The translations under genes were made by a program, and so were the position numbers. Positions 1 to 10,635 of a stretch of 64,000 nt of DNA are shown here, in pieces; the first letter of the stretch is position 1, and every line of letters begins with the position of its first letter. Location of the stretch: NCBI GenBank assembly GCA_018873245.2, contig JAEMBT020000008.1, positions 10,147,172-10,211,171 on the forward strand. The letters run 5' to 3'. The notes under the pieces are model-generated. The model was not told where the DNA came from and searched no databases. It saw only the letters and a program-made list of their open reading frames with translations. The stretch comes from Archegozetes longisetosus (taxonomy: Eukaryota; Arthropoda; Arachnida; Sarcoptiformes; Trhypochthoniidae).

Positions 1-11
1 AATGTGTTACA

Positions 12-1573
12 TTAGTTGAGAAAGTATAACTTTTGTACTACCAATTTCAACATTGTTTCCAAATCAAGTTTATTACAATGTCTTTTGAGCACACTACAAA
101 GTTCTATACCCAGCCATGTTCCTTCAATTGTGTCACGATAAGAGACATAGTCTGAAAATAAAATAACATGAGAAAATATCATTTGTTCGATTTTCTAACC
201 TTCCATTGTTGAATAACAAATCATCATATCACTGAATAGCGGTAGACGTTTCAATTCGGTCAATTCTTCTTGTTGAAATGAAGAACTAGATACTATCTCT
301 TTCTTTTCGAGCTGAGTTTCTTTTTCCGAAGCGGTTGATTTTCTGGTAAGTTTTACATGTAAATTAGCTGAACTTTCGATCTCACTTTGTTTTTTTTCAA
401 TTCCACTCCCACTATATCCTTAAATTAGTTTGAAAATCATAATTCAGTTCTAATGATGATATTTGCAAACTACTTGTAAAACATTTGTTTGTAAATAATA
501 TATGTGAACTCAATTACTCAAAAATGTGAAATTGACAATTAGAACTGGCTACTAAAATGATAAAATTACTCACTACCGCGACATGCTATTATGAAAAACA
601 TCTTAGGTTTTCCAATTAGTTTATAACAATTCTTGTTGTTGAAAAACTCTAAAATCGTTTTCAATTCTACAATACCATCAGATGTTTTCAGTCCTTTCTC
701 ATCTCCATGTGATGATATTATGACCACAAGTGAGTCGTGATGATTACCTATCTCTTTGATACTTTCCTTGATAAATTTCACAAGTGAATCAGTACTCAAT
801 CTGTTTTCTGATTCAATAACTTTATAATTAAGGAACTCAAAAGTTTCGCGTAAATTTCTACTATCAGCTTCAGCTCCCTCTCGATAATATTCCGCATTTT
901 CAAATTCAATTATGTTGATGATTAGACAAAGGCCACGATTTTTGGAATCCATTTTGTATATGAAGTTTCGACCGAGATTTCTTGAAATAACGGCATGCTG
1001 ATCAGATATTCTACTTATTTCTTCATCGTATTTCCTAGCCAACTCAGCTTTTTGCCCTAGAAGTTCTCGTTCTAAATTTCTCATTTCTTGTTCATATCTC
1101 CCTTGTATTTCTCTTGAATTTGTCCTTGCTAGGAGATAAGCTTTTTCAACATCCTTTAGCTGCGATTCTAATTCTAATATATTCATTTTATGCACTTCTG
1201 TGTTGTAATCATTCATATTTTGAGATTTCAAATCTTTTTTCTCTAAATCAATATTGCTCAATAATATTCGTTTGTACCTTACTCTCATATTTAAATCATC
1301 GATCATGAATTTTTGAAATAAATTTTCAGCTTTACCAAGATTTTTATCATGCTCTTCATCAAATTCACCCTGAGACAGAGGCTTATCCTTCATTGCATGT
1401 TTCATGCAAGTTATGTAGTTCTCCTTCAAGAAATCACAAATATTGATTGCCCTAATCTCATCCTTCATTTCTGCAACTTTTGTTGTTGTGCTGTGTGGAA
1501 TCTTTTCTTTGACAATGAAGTCACAAATTTTCATACATTCCGTAAGAAAATCAGGGAATTCTTTTGCTGTCAT
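12..1573 (-). CDS. Caspase (cysteine-aspartate protease) with coiled-coil N-terminal region
   Basis: Three exons read on the minus strand: 574-1573, 200-418 and 12-151, which sum to 453 codons including the TAA stop. Donor and acceptor sites are GT/AG and the frame is continuous. Residues about 130-200 are a charged coiled coil. The caspase large subunit follows, with REGAEADSRNL, the catalytic histidine in ISSHGD (H289) and the catalytic cysteine in IIACRG (C331; most caspases have QACRG). Exon 2 carries an acidic/serine-rich linker and the small-subunit start MMICYSTME. Exon 3 continues with YVSYRD and a GTWLGIELC segment. Caspases cleave proteins after aspartate in apoptosis or inflammation. 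No clear CARD or DED is recognised in residues 1-100, though a divergent death-fold is possible. The end is close to the window edge, so a further exon cannot be excluded. The GBP-like GTPase gene lies about 1.2 kb upstream on the same strand. Confidence 0.85.
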
Positions 1574-2733
1574 ATTCCTCCTACCTATTCAAAATTATAA
1601 GACGATACAACTTCAAGATAAACTTAATTTTAAATTTTTCAAACACTTTCAAGTCAAAAGATGAACAGGGCGGTACTTGTTTATCAAGAAATGGTTTTAA
1701 TTAAGTTTAACAGGAATATTCAAAATAAATACAAAGTAAAGGACCAATAAAATTTCAGGATTTTCTATGGAACTCATTATGAAAACATTTATAATTTCAC
1801 AGTATTCACTTACAGGATGTTAGATATTAAAATCCTTTAAAGTATTTCCTTATTTTTCTATTTTAAATCAGAGTTTCGAAGCCCAGGCAGATTTTTAAAA
1901 AGATTATTGAGCTTTATTTCACACCACCGGCTTTTATTTACAAGTGATTGAAAATCTCAAACTATAGTATTGTTGAAGGCATATTTATGGTTAAAAATTT
2001 CTGCAAATCTAGAATTTTTGAGATTATGGACTAACTTAAAGTTTTTGCCACAAATCCTCTAATTATAGAAGAATTTACAAAAGAAATCAAAATTAAAATT
2101 GAAAAGATTTCCATTGAGGTTTTTAAAGATATGATTGAGATTTTCAAAGTTCATTATCATCAATTGATTAGCGCATTTAGTCCATTTTATCTTAAACTCT
2201 CATCTTTTTCTTTATTTTGTAAAACATTTCACTTAAATAAAATGGATTCGAAGTCACAAGTCTTACTTTCAAGCAGTTTAATATTTTACACTCTGTACAT
2301 TAAATGAGCTTAAATTCAAATGAACTATTTATTTATAAAAATTTTCGTTTAAATGAACAAATTTTAGATAATAAATTTATCCATTGAAATAAGATTCTGT
2401 AATTGATTTTTCTTCTAACTTTTGGTCATACAAAAAGATGGTCACCCAATTGGTATATCTTATATGAAGTTCTTTATGAATTTGTTTTGTTGTACTCAGC
2501 TAAGTCTACATCATATTTTGTTTCCGGGGTGACAATATGCGTAAGAATCGAAAGGACGTTCCACAATAGAAAATTTTCTTTGAATTAATAACTTATGTCC
2601 CCAAAAGTATGTTTCCTAAATCCATAAACTCATAGAGAAACCATCTACTTGTCACTAGTTCAGTTTTTTATATCATAGAATAAGTCCTGATCTCTGATAA
2701 TGAAACTCGATCCTCTTACTTGCATATATTTGA
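1574..2733. other. Intergenic stretch between caspase and GTPase genes
   Basis: This 1.16-kb AT-rich stretch lies between the caspase start and the GTPase stop. No convincing exon or mobile element is seen. It must contain the caspase 5' untranslated region and promoter and the GTPase 3' end. An undetected short 5' exon of the caspase cannot be excluded. Confidence 0.5.
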
Positions 2734-3771
2734 TCATGTCCACAAAAATTTATAGATAAAAGCTAAATCATTCTCTGGACTTAAACTGATTATTGAAACT
2801 ATAATGAGAAAACCAAAGACGGCTGAAACCATCTTAAAAAATAAATTAAACTCACTTATCAAATGTTGCTAATCAATAGCCTTACCTCTTTTCTTTAAAA
2901 CAATTTTACCAGTACCCAAAATTAGAGGAATGAATTCTTTTATTTCCTCACAGAAAAGGTTAAACTCTTCATCATCATTGTATTCTTCACTATTGTTGAA
3001 GCCATCTTGAGTATCAAACTCAGAACCAGGATTTGGCATTAAATAAGTGTTTATGCTTTCAAAACAGTTTCTTAGTGAATAAATAGTGAAGTCGTCAAAT
3101 GTATTTTCAAAATTATTTTCATTAAGTTCGAGTATATTGAAATTTCTACTCTCTCTGGGTTCATCCCTTTTGAATCCTTTCATCTGCTTTTTGCCTTGGT
3201 CACGTTTCAAAAACATTAGATCTTGAAAAGATTGAAAGTTAGGATCTTCGCCTGATAGCAATTTAGATAAGTAAGGTGAAGAAGCAAATTTGGTAATCAT
3301 TCTCAGTGTATAGTAATTGCTCATCGTAATTTTAGTCTTTGAATTATAGATAAAAACTGACGATAATAATACAGATAATGTGGTTAAAACAGCGCTTTCG
3401 TAAAACAAACTTTGAATTTCAAAACATCCTTGAACATCCAAAAGAATTAGAGCAATTTTTTTGTCATTAACTGTTAAGTCTGATTTCAACCACATGTATA
3501 CACCGAACGTATTTTCATCTCTGCGTGATTTGAATTCATTGATTATCTCCTTAGGGAAACTCTCGTTAAAGCCACTCTTAGTGAGATACGTCAATAGACA
3601 ATTCATCATTGTAGATTTTCCAGATTTCTGTGGTCCATTCATCGAATAGACTGCTATATCTATATCACCAAGTCCTTCGATTTTTTCCAGTGCTTCATCG
3701 ATTGCCTGGAATTTCCCGTGATCATACTCCAAAAGTTGAATTACTTTGCCACTTTGATTATTATTCATCAT
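2734..3771 (-). CDS. GBP/atlastin-like dynamin-superfamily GTPase, short form
   Basis: Two exons on the minus strand, 2886-3771 and 2734-2822, are separated by a 63-base intron (donor AG|GTAAGG, acceptor TTTCAG). Together they give 324 residues; a readthrough of the donor would stop after four more codons. GTPase motifs: P-loop GPQKSGKS (about residues 46-53), switch I threonine in ENTFGVYMW (about 88), G3 DVQG (about 112-115) and the GBP/atlastin-type RD motif in FLKRDQG (about 190). DVQG and RD favour the atlastin/GBP branch over Ras-type GTPases. Exon 2 encodes a hydrophobic stretch (VFGFLIIVSIIS) that could be a C-terminal membrane anchor. The protein is far shorter than atlastin (about 540 aa) or GBP (about 590 aa) and lacks most of the helical middle domain. 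The start is one of two adjacent ATGs at 3771 and 3768. Function is inferred from the family only: membrane tethering/fusion or defence. Confidence 0.75.
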
Positions 3772-4455
3772 CAATTGAATTTTTAAATACGATATCTAAA
3801 GTTAGTTTTGAAAATTTTCTAACATTAATATGATGAATGGATGCTATTCGTATGTTAGAGTAAGAACATTTGATAATGGGTGTCTGGTGTATATAATAAT
3901 TATTTAAAGACCAAAATTTCACGTGATTTGTGGATAAAACATAGCATGTGCCATGTCGTTAGACTCCACATACCGAGTACTATTAGGACCAATCACCAAA
4001 AGGGTATGTCCGGAAAAGGGACCATCTACCGAACATTTCAAAATCGAATATTTTTCCATAAGCTAGGTCACGAAATTTCGTGCAAATAAAATATTCGAAC
4101 TTTTCTTTCAGAATATTGAAAATCATTACTTTTTACATTTTTAACAATTTCTTGTCACTAAGGAAACTACATTTGTTATTGTGACAAATAATAGTGAAGA
4201 ATTATTTTATAAAACGATTATTATTTAATAAATACTCTAAAACTGAATGATTGAGCACTATTTTTGAATAGTTCAGAAATACTTTGGCCCAGAGAGATGA
4301 ATACAGTATGGCTTAACTTGTTTTTCAATCTTAATCGAATGACACTGCGATCGATTGTCTAAGTTCACAGATAACCTAAAATCGTTATTTGACTTGAATG
4401 ACCTTGAGACACGTATCAACGTTTGTGTTGACGAAACAAGTACACCCCATATGTA
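3772..4455. other. Intergenic stretch
   Basis: AT-rich sequence upstream of the GTPase gene. It should hold that gene's promoter. I see no credible gene in it. Confidence 0.4.
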
Positions 4456-5032
4456 TAGTCAATTCTCCTTATACCAACATCTATAAAATACAACAACCTC
4501 TCAATTTCGACTTTATCTGACTTCCAAAAAGCTCTTACGTAGAAGTTTATATTAGGAAAACCTCTTCAATTCGACACCTCTATACTCCGTAATCCGACAA
4601 TAATTTTCTCTTATCTAAAATTCATTAGAGCCTCTACAATTCGACACTGAGCTGTTGATTTAGTATACTCGAGATATGATTTATTTGATCCAAAGTAGCA
4701 CTTCTGATGATAAATAAATTTTCGATATTTCTTCGACCAAAGCATCCTGAGCTGATTCAAAACGTTGAGAATATAAAAGGCACGTTAGAGCCACTGTTGT
4801 TAAGGAAAAACGTGAAGCCCAACAAGCCACTTTGAATGAATCTTTTGAGAGGTCTTTCAGTTATCTCTAAGTCTCTGAATAATGTTAATTAAATTCTATT
4901 ATCAACTCACTTAAAATTCTATCTTCTTATTCCGACATGTCGAATTACAAAGATTTTCTACAAACCGACAACCTCCATAAATCGACTAATAGTGATAGCA
5001 AAATATCGTGTCAGGTTATAGAGGTTTGACTG
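4456..5032. mobile_element. Pogo/Tigger-like non-autonomous DNA element, copy A
   Basis: The element is flanked by TA on both sides (4454-4455 and 5033-5034). Its right end reads GAGGTTTGACTG, the complement of CAGTCAAACCTC; the left end TAGTCAATTCTCC is a decayed version. The end sequence and TA duplication fit the pogo/Tigger branch of Tc1/mariner. Inside both ends the motif ACCTCTATAA..TCGACA recurs in degraded copies. Copy B, 137 bases downstream, is the same family in opposite orientation. No intact transposase is present. Confidence 0.6.
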
Positions 5033-5168
5033 TATAAAGATCACGTGATATTAAAAATTCCACTATTTATGAAATTAGACCTGAAGTTTAAAATTTCTAT
5101 CATACCTAGTTTAAAAGTTATAATCAAATACTTTTATATTGCCATTTGATTGACGCCCTGTATATATA

Positions 5169-5618
5169 CAGTCAAACCTCTATAACCTGACACGATATTT
5201 TGCTATCACTATTAGTCGATTTATGGAGGTTGCCGGTTTGTAGAAGACTATATAACTCGACATGTCGGAATAAGATGGTAGGATTTTAAGTGAGTTGATA
5301 ATTTAATTAACATTATTTAGAGACTTAGAAATAACTGAAAAGACTTCTTAATTAAAAGATTCACTCAAAGTGATCAAAAAGAGTGGTATATTTGAACTCT
5401 ACTCTTCAGTCCTGTCACAATGATGCCCTTATTTATTGTGAACCAAGTTAGGCGGATTTGGGCATCGTTCTTATTATCGAATTACGAAGTATAGAGGCGT
5501 CGAATCGAAGAGGTTTTTATAATATAAGCTTCTACATAAGAGGTTTTTGTAAATCAGATAAAGTCGAACTTGAAAGGTTGTTGTTTTATAGAGGTGTCGG
5601 TATAAGAAAGATTGGCTG
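5169..5618. mobile_element. Pogo/Tigger-like non-autonomous DNA element, copy B
   Basis: The left end is CAGTCAAACCTCTATAACC and the right end reads GGTATAAGAAAGATTGGCTG; TA dinucleotides flank both ends (5167-5168, 5619-5620). The left 70 bases match the complement of the right end of copy A (4456-5032) almost perfectly, so the two copies are head to head. The short open frames inside are not credible genes. Confidence 0.6.
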
Positions 5619-5966
5619 TATTACAATAAATTTCCGATCATTCTATGTATTTTCTAAAATTTTCGTGTAAAAACAATAAATGTTTCAAAAATTCATCCAA
5701 GCCTTTTGAACTCTTCGTTCAGAAGCTATGCTTAATTGATATTTTGAAGTTTTCAAATTTGATGCAATATAGCACTGATTTTCGACTAACCAAAATACGT
5801 GTGTTCAATCAGTTTTTTGTTTGAGTATTTTTGGTCTATAATAAGACTTTTAAATCTTTTTCTTAAAACTTCTGTGAGTACTCACGGAAAGATCCAGAAA
5901 AGAATAACGTCGACATACAATCCTTAATTTTGTTTTAACTAAGATCTGATCTAAGGCCTGAGTATT

Positions 5967-6441
5967 AAATTGTTATAAAAGTTATTTTTAAGATAATTCA
6001 CTTAATTCTTAATCAAATCAAATGAAAATTTCATAATAAAATGACAAATATTTAAAGTTTAATTTGAAATCAGTTGATCACTGATAGGAGCTCCCTGTCC
6101 GCAGCCGTATGGACTTTAGTATTAGCCCTCTTCATTAGGTTTGGCACAAGCTTTCTGATCGATTTCGGATAATCTTCCTTATTTGGCGAATGAACGTCTT
6201 AATATCGGTCGAAAAAAATTCGCCAAATAAGGAAGATTATCCAAATTCGACCAGAAAACTTGTGCCAAACCTAATGAAAGGGCTAATACTAAAATCCATA
6301 CGGCTGTGGACAGGGAGCTCCTATAAGTGATCAATTGGTTTCAAATTAAACCTTAAATATTACTTACTTTATTGTGAAATTTTCAGTTAATTTGATTAAA
6401 AGTTAAATAAATTATCATAAAAATAACTTTTATAACAATTT
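5967..6441. repeat. Foldback element (long inverted repeat, 475 bp)
   Basis: The left arm 5967-6190 and right arm 6209-6441 are inverted copies with few mismatches. Recognisable paired blocks include GGAGCTCC..CAGCCGTATGGA with TCCATACGGCTG..GGAGCTCC, and TTATTTGGCGAA with TTCGCCAAATAA near the centre. There is no coding capacity. This is a foldback MITE of unassigned superfamily. Confidence 0.8.
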
Positions 6442-8435
6442 GATGTTCAAAACCTATTCTTACGGAGTTAATTTTGCGGCTATGGTTACTCACTTAAGAG
6501 TTTTCGTATTCTGTAACTTAATGATCTACGCATCCAATTCAATGGTGCCGATGTTGAACTAAATACCAATTGTTGAGATATTGAATTCTGTATATTTATT
6601 TTCCGCAAAATGCAATAAACACGAATTTCCAACTCGGGAATCTCTAACCAATGATAATTTGAATAATTAATAAGTAAAATAGTCAAAAATAAATGTCATT
6701 TAATATTAAGTTACACTTATTTATTTCTGTTTTTCAACCTATTCAAAATTTATTTTTATTTACTAGTTATTGTTTGATTCACTTATAATATGATTCAATA
6801 AAATATTTCAAAATTAGCTAAAACAATTAGGTATCTATTATTAATAAAATGGGGAATAGTCACAGGAAAGGAAAAAACTCACAAAAAGAGAGACTTAGAA
6901 ACAAATGAAGGAGTCGAAATTGACTCATTTCGATTGAAAAGCATATCATGTATTATGCTTACATGGCAACGATGTACAATAGGTAAACCCACTGTCCCTT
7001 AGCATTACTTATACCCTCCCTCAACGTCAGTAAAAGAGTCAATGACTCGGAACACACTTTACTTTAATGTATAGGGCTGAGGGGGTTTAACTCATGACCA
7101 AAGACAATTTTATAGGACTAAAAACCTCTAAAAATAGGTAGGATTTTAGTGCTAAAAACAAGCAAAAATAGGACTAAAAAATAGGAGTTAAAAATATTTT
7201 TTATTGTGTTATTGTTTCGAAAATCATTTTTTTTCTAGATTTGAAATTGAAAATTAAAATTAGTTTTCTCTTAAAATGCATTAAAACTACGGTTACCAAA
7301 AGTACAGATTTTGAGCCTTTCGTACAGCCAACAGATTGACTCTTCGTCAGTACATTAAAGTGTGCAGATTTGATAGTTCTCATTAAATATAATCACAGAC
7401 TCTCAAATTATTTGAGTATATATTTGAGAAAAAGTTCTGATTTAAGTATTTTCTCAAAATTATTTGACACATTATCTCCATTTTATAGATTTTACAAATC
7501 TCATTGAAGTAATAATTTTATCTCTCGTGCAATAATATAGAATGATATGAGTGTAAGCGGACTTTATCGTTAACACAAACATTGAAAATATGAAAACCAA
7601 ACACAAAGATTTTATTAATATTATTAATTTAAACTTAAAGTCCTTCGAAATAACTCTATTTTTTTAAATGACAACGAAAATAATAAGATAAAATTATAAA
7701 AATGAAATTAATATGAGATTTAGTTGTCGAACAAAATTCATGAAAAATTCTTTCTTATAGTCAAGACTTACTTTTATTCCAATTTTAAAATTTGAAAATG
7801 CAGGTCTCGACAACAGACAAAAAATAAAACTTAGTTTTAATGTTTTAACTCTGAAAACACTTTTAATTGACTAAAAATTGAATTTAATCGACTGTTACGT
7901 ATGCCATAATGTTTAGTACTATCGCTGCAACAAATCCATATCTCAAGGATTTTGAGGTTCCTCTCTTGCTGGCAATGATCCAATAGCAGAGATGATATAT
8001 ATAAATGATTTTTAACCATTTCTGAGAAACATTGCAAACAGAAAAATTTAATAAGTTGTCAATTAATTATATTTTGTCCTTTAACCTTGTGTAGAAAGTG
8101 AAGGGCATTTTTTCTAAAATAATTTATTTTCAAGTAATTAAAATTTCAATTAACGCACGCAACATAATTTTTAGGAATCTCAGCCTTTCAAGCTTTAACT
8201 CAGTGGAATCACAATTATTTTTTAAGATAGTATATATTGAAGCTCTTAAAAGTTTTGTAATTTTAATTGTCATTAATTACGTTTTTCTGGTTACTTGTTG
8301 GTTGGTGTTCACCTAAGACGTTGTATGTATTTTTTGACCATATATTTGACTTGAGATCTTATATAATGATCAGCTCCTAACTTATAGTTTTCCTTAATTG
8401 ACTGCATTTTGACACAATTTCAGTGCTTTTCTTAC
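6442..8435. other. Gene-poor stretch with a Tc1/mariner-type end fragment
   Basis: No gene is supported. Bases about 6973-7062 match the left inverted repeat of the element at 21822-24260 (GATGTACAATAGG followed by a shared 80-base tract). A fragment of the opposite end, GCTGAGGGGG, sits at about 7077-7097, so this is a heavily deleted copy of that family. The remainder is AT-rich without recognisable content. Confidence 0.5.
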
Positions 8436-8945
8436 TGTAAACTCCTTAATAAAAGCCCATATTATCAGTAAACTATTGATAACTTATCTCAACTTAAAAA
8501 CTCTGATAAGAGTTTCACCTATCACCTAGAATGCATATTAATAAAAGCTCACTATGCACATTTTTGCCATCAAAATAATTCGATTGCACACATTTTTTAT
8601 GGAATGGAATTTCTCAACAATATTCAAATAGTTAATGGTCAGCCGCTCATCGAACAGGAGCGAAATATGATTGTTTCTTGGGCCGTGAAGAATCGGTAAA
8701 AGAAATTGCGGCGGCGAGCGGCTGACCATTAACTTTTTGAATATTGTTGAGAAATTTCATTTCATAAAAAATGTGTGCAATTGAATTGTTTTGATAGGAA
8801 AATGTGCATAATGAACTTTTATTAATACGCATTCGCTTTATTTTAATCATTATGTGATAAGTGAAACTCTTATCAACGTTTTTTAAGTTGAGATAAGTTA
8901 TCAATAGTTTACTGGTAGCATGGACTTTTTTTAAGGAGTTTACGA
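8436..8945. repeat. Foldback element (about 510 bp)
   Basis: The left arm 8436-8651 (starting ACTGTAAACTCCTTAA) and right arm about 8716-8945 (ending AAGGAGTTTACG) are inverted copies. They meet around GGTCAGCCGCTC / GAGCGGCTGACC. The centre between the arms is about 60 bases. Open frames running through the arms are by-products of the repeat. Confidence 0.8.
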
Positions 8946-10635
8946 CGCATACTGTAAAAACTTTGAAATGAGGATCTTTATAAATAGTGATAATTATGGT
9001 GTTAACTATTGTACATGTGTTTGTTTTGCTTATTGTACGCTTTACTCCCATTATAAAAGTTTACTTGTACTTTTAATTCGAGAAAAACTGTCAATTAGAA
9101 ACTTGAAATAGCTAGTGATCAGGAGTAGAATAAGAAAAGATCTCTACTTTAATGATAGTTCATTCATAAAAAAATCAAATTTGATAATAATGGAGTTAAA
9201 AACAGTAACGTATTGTATATATAATTAATATTATTTTTTGTGCTATTTTTTTATTGGATGAAAATTTTAATTGTTATTACAGAACTCTATTCTGTTTATT
9301 CTCTCGATGCATGGCCAATATTTATAGCGTGGAAGTAGCATTAGAGAGTTCATATGTTACTGATTTCAACAGACAAAGGAATTGATAAATTATTTTAACT
9401 AGTATTTTACTATAAAGGTAAGTAAATAAGTTCGCCTGTTAACTATTAGTCATAGTTGAAAAGTTTTTTACAAATGTACTCAATGTTCTCCATTATGATT
9501 TATAGCTGAATATACTGCTACACAAAAGGGTGGCAACCGTATATGCATACAAATCTCATTTTATATCTATAAACCTCACTTTATCGCAACATAAGCGCTG
9601 TAATACTAAGACAGTATTGTTTTGGAAGAAAAAATTTCAGGTAAAATGGCATAACCAGACTGACCACCTCTCACGTGAATCGCGTAAGTCTCAACTCTAT
9701 TAATTGATTGTAATTCTCAGTATTAAAAGATTTTGTGTAAATTAAATGTAGAATTGATTGATCTGATCTCCGAAATTTCATTAAAACATCACTTACCTTC
9801 CCCCTTCGTATCAAAATCTCACACTACCGAGGTGGTCAATCTGTTTTTGAGAGATAAATAATAAGTGTTTTATTAGTAATAACACATTTGTTATGCTGTT
9901 TCGGCTTAAACTTCAAAACCTAAATGTATAACTAAGGGCTAAAAATAATAACGTACCCATAATTCTGTAGCAAAAATTTATTATATTCTTAATAGTATTA
10001 AGCCTTGTTTGATTGCAATATTTTATTTCTTTTATAGTTATAGGTACTTAAAATAATATTTAATAAAGATACAAAGAGAAGTATAGTATAATATTTAACG
10101 TGATTTCATCATTCGTTGGATAAGTAAAAATACTATAAACATAATTAAAGATTTTCAAACTTTAAAATATTTTTATTTCTTTTTAACACTTTTCACTTTC
10201 GCTCAGAGGCCTATGAGATCCTCTCCTCGAGGCCACCGCCCAAAGACTGACTCCACCATTTTTTTAAACATATCTTATATAAACAAAATAATTCTGAAAT
10301 ATTATCCTTCTAAAATGAGTCGCATTTCATAGCATATGTTAACATAACAATAGCCTTGAAAGCATTATGTAAAGCATTACATAAAATATAAAGCATTTTT
10401 AAAGATAAATGTTTGACAAATTACTTTTAGAAGAGTGAAAACTGATTAAGCGTCATGAGATTAATATCTGCATAACAAATTAATCTCTCTTCCTCTTTGT
10501 CATAAAGATAATAAATATAGCTATTCTCATTGAGAGCAACGATTAATGCTTTAAAGTAACTAATACTTATTTATTTTAGAGAATAACATTTAAATCTGCA
10601 AAGATATAACTTTGGTATTTGTTCGGAATTGAATA
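8946..10635. other. Intergenic stretch upstream of the RCC1-kinase gene
   Basis: AT-rich, with no supported gene. A short inverted pair, GACTGACCACCTC at about 9657 and GAGGTGGTCAATC at about 9829, could be the ends of a small MITE of about 190 bp, but no target duplication is visible. The 3' part should hold the promoter and 5' leader of the gene starting at 10636. Confidence 0.4.

Noticed and set aside
8538-9051. Minus-strand open frames of 63 and 134 codons
   Set aside because: They run through the arms of a foldback element and show no protein motif.
9655-9843. Small MITE bounded by GACTGACCACCTC and its near complement
   Set aside because: Only about 14 bp of inverted match and no target duplication, so it could be chance.
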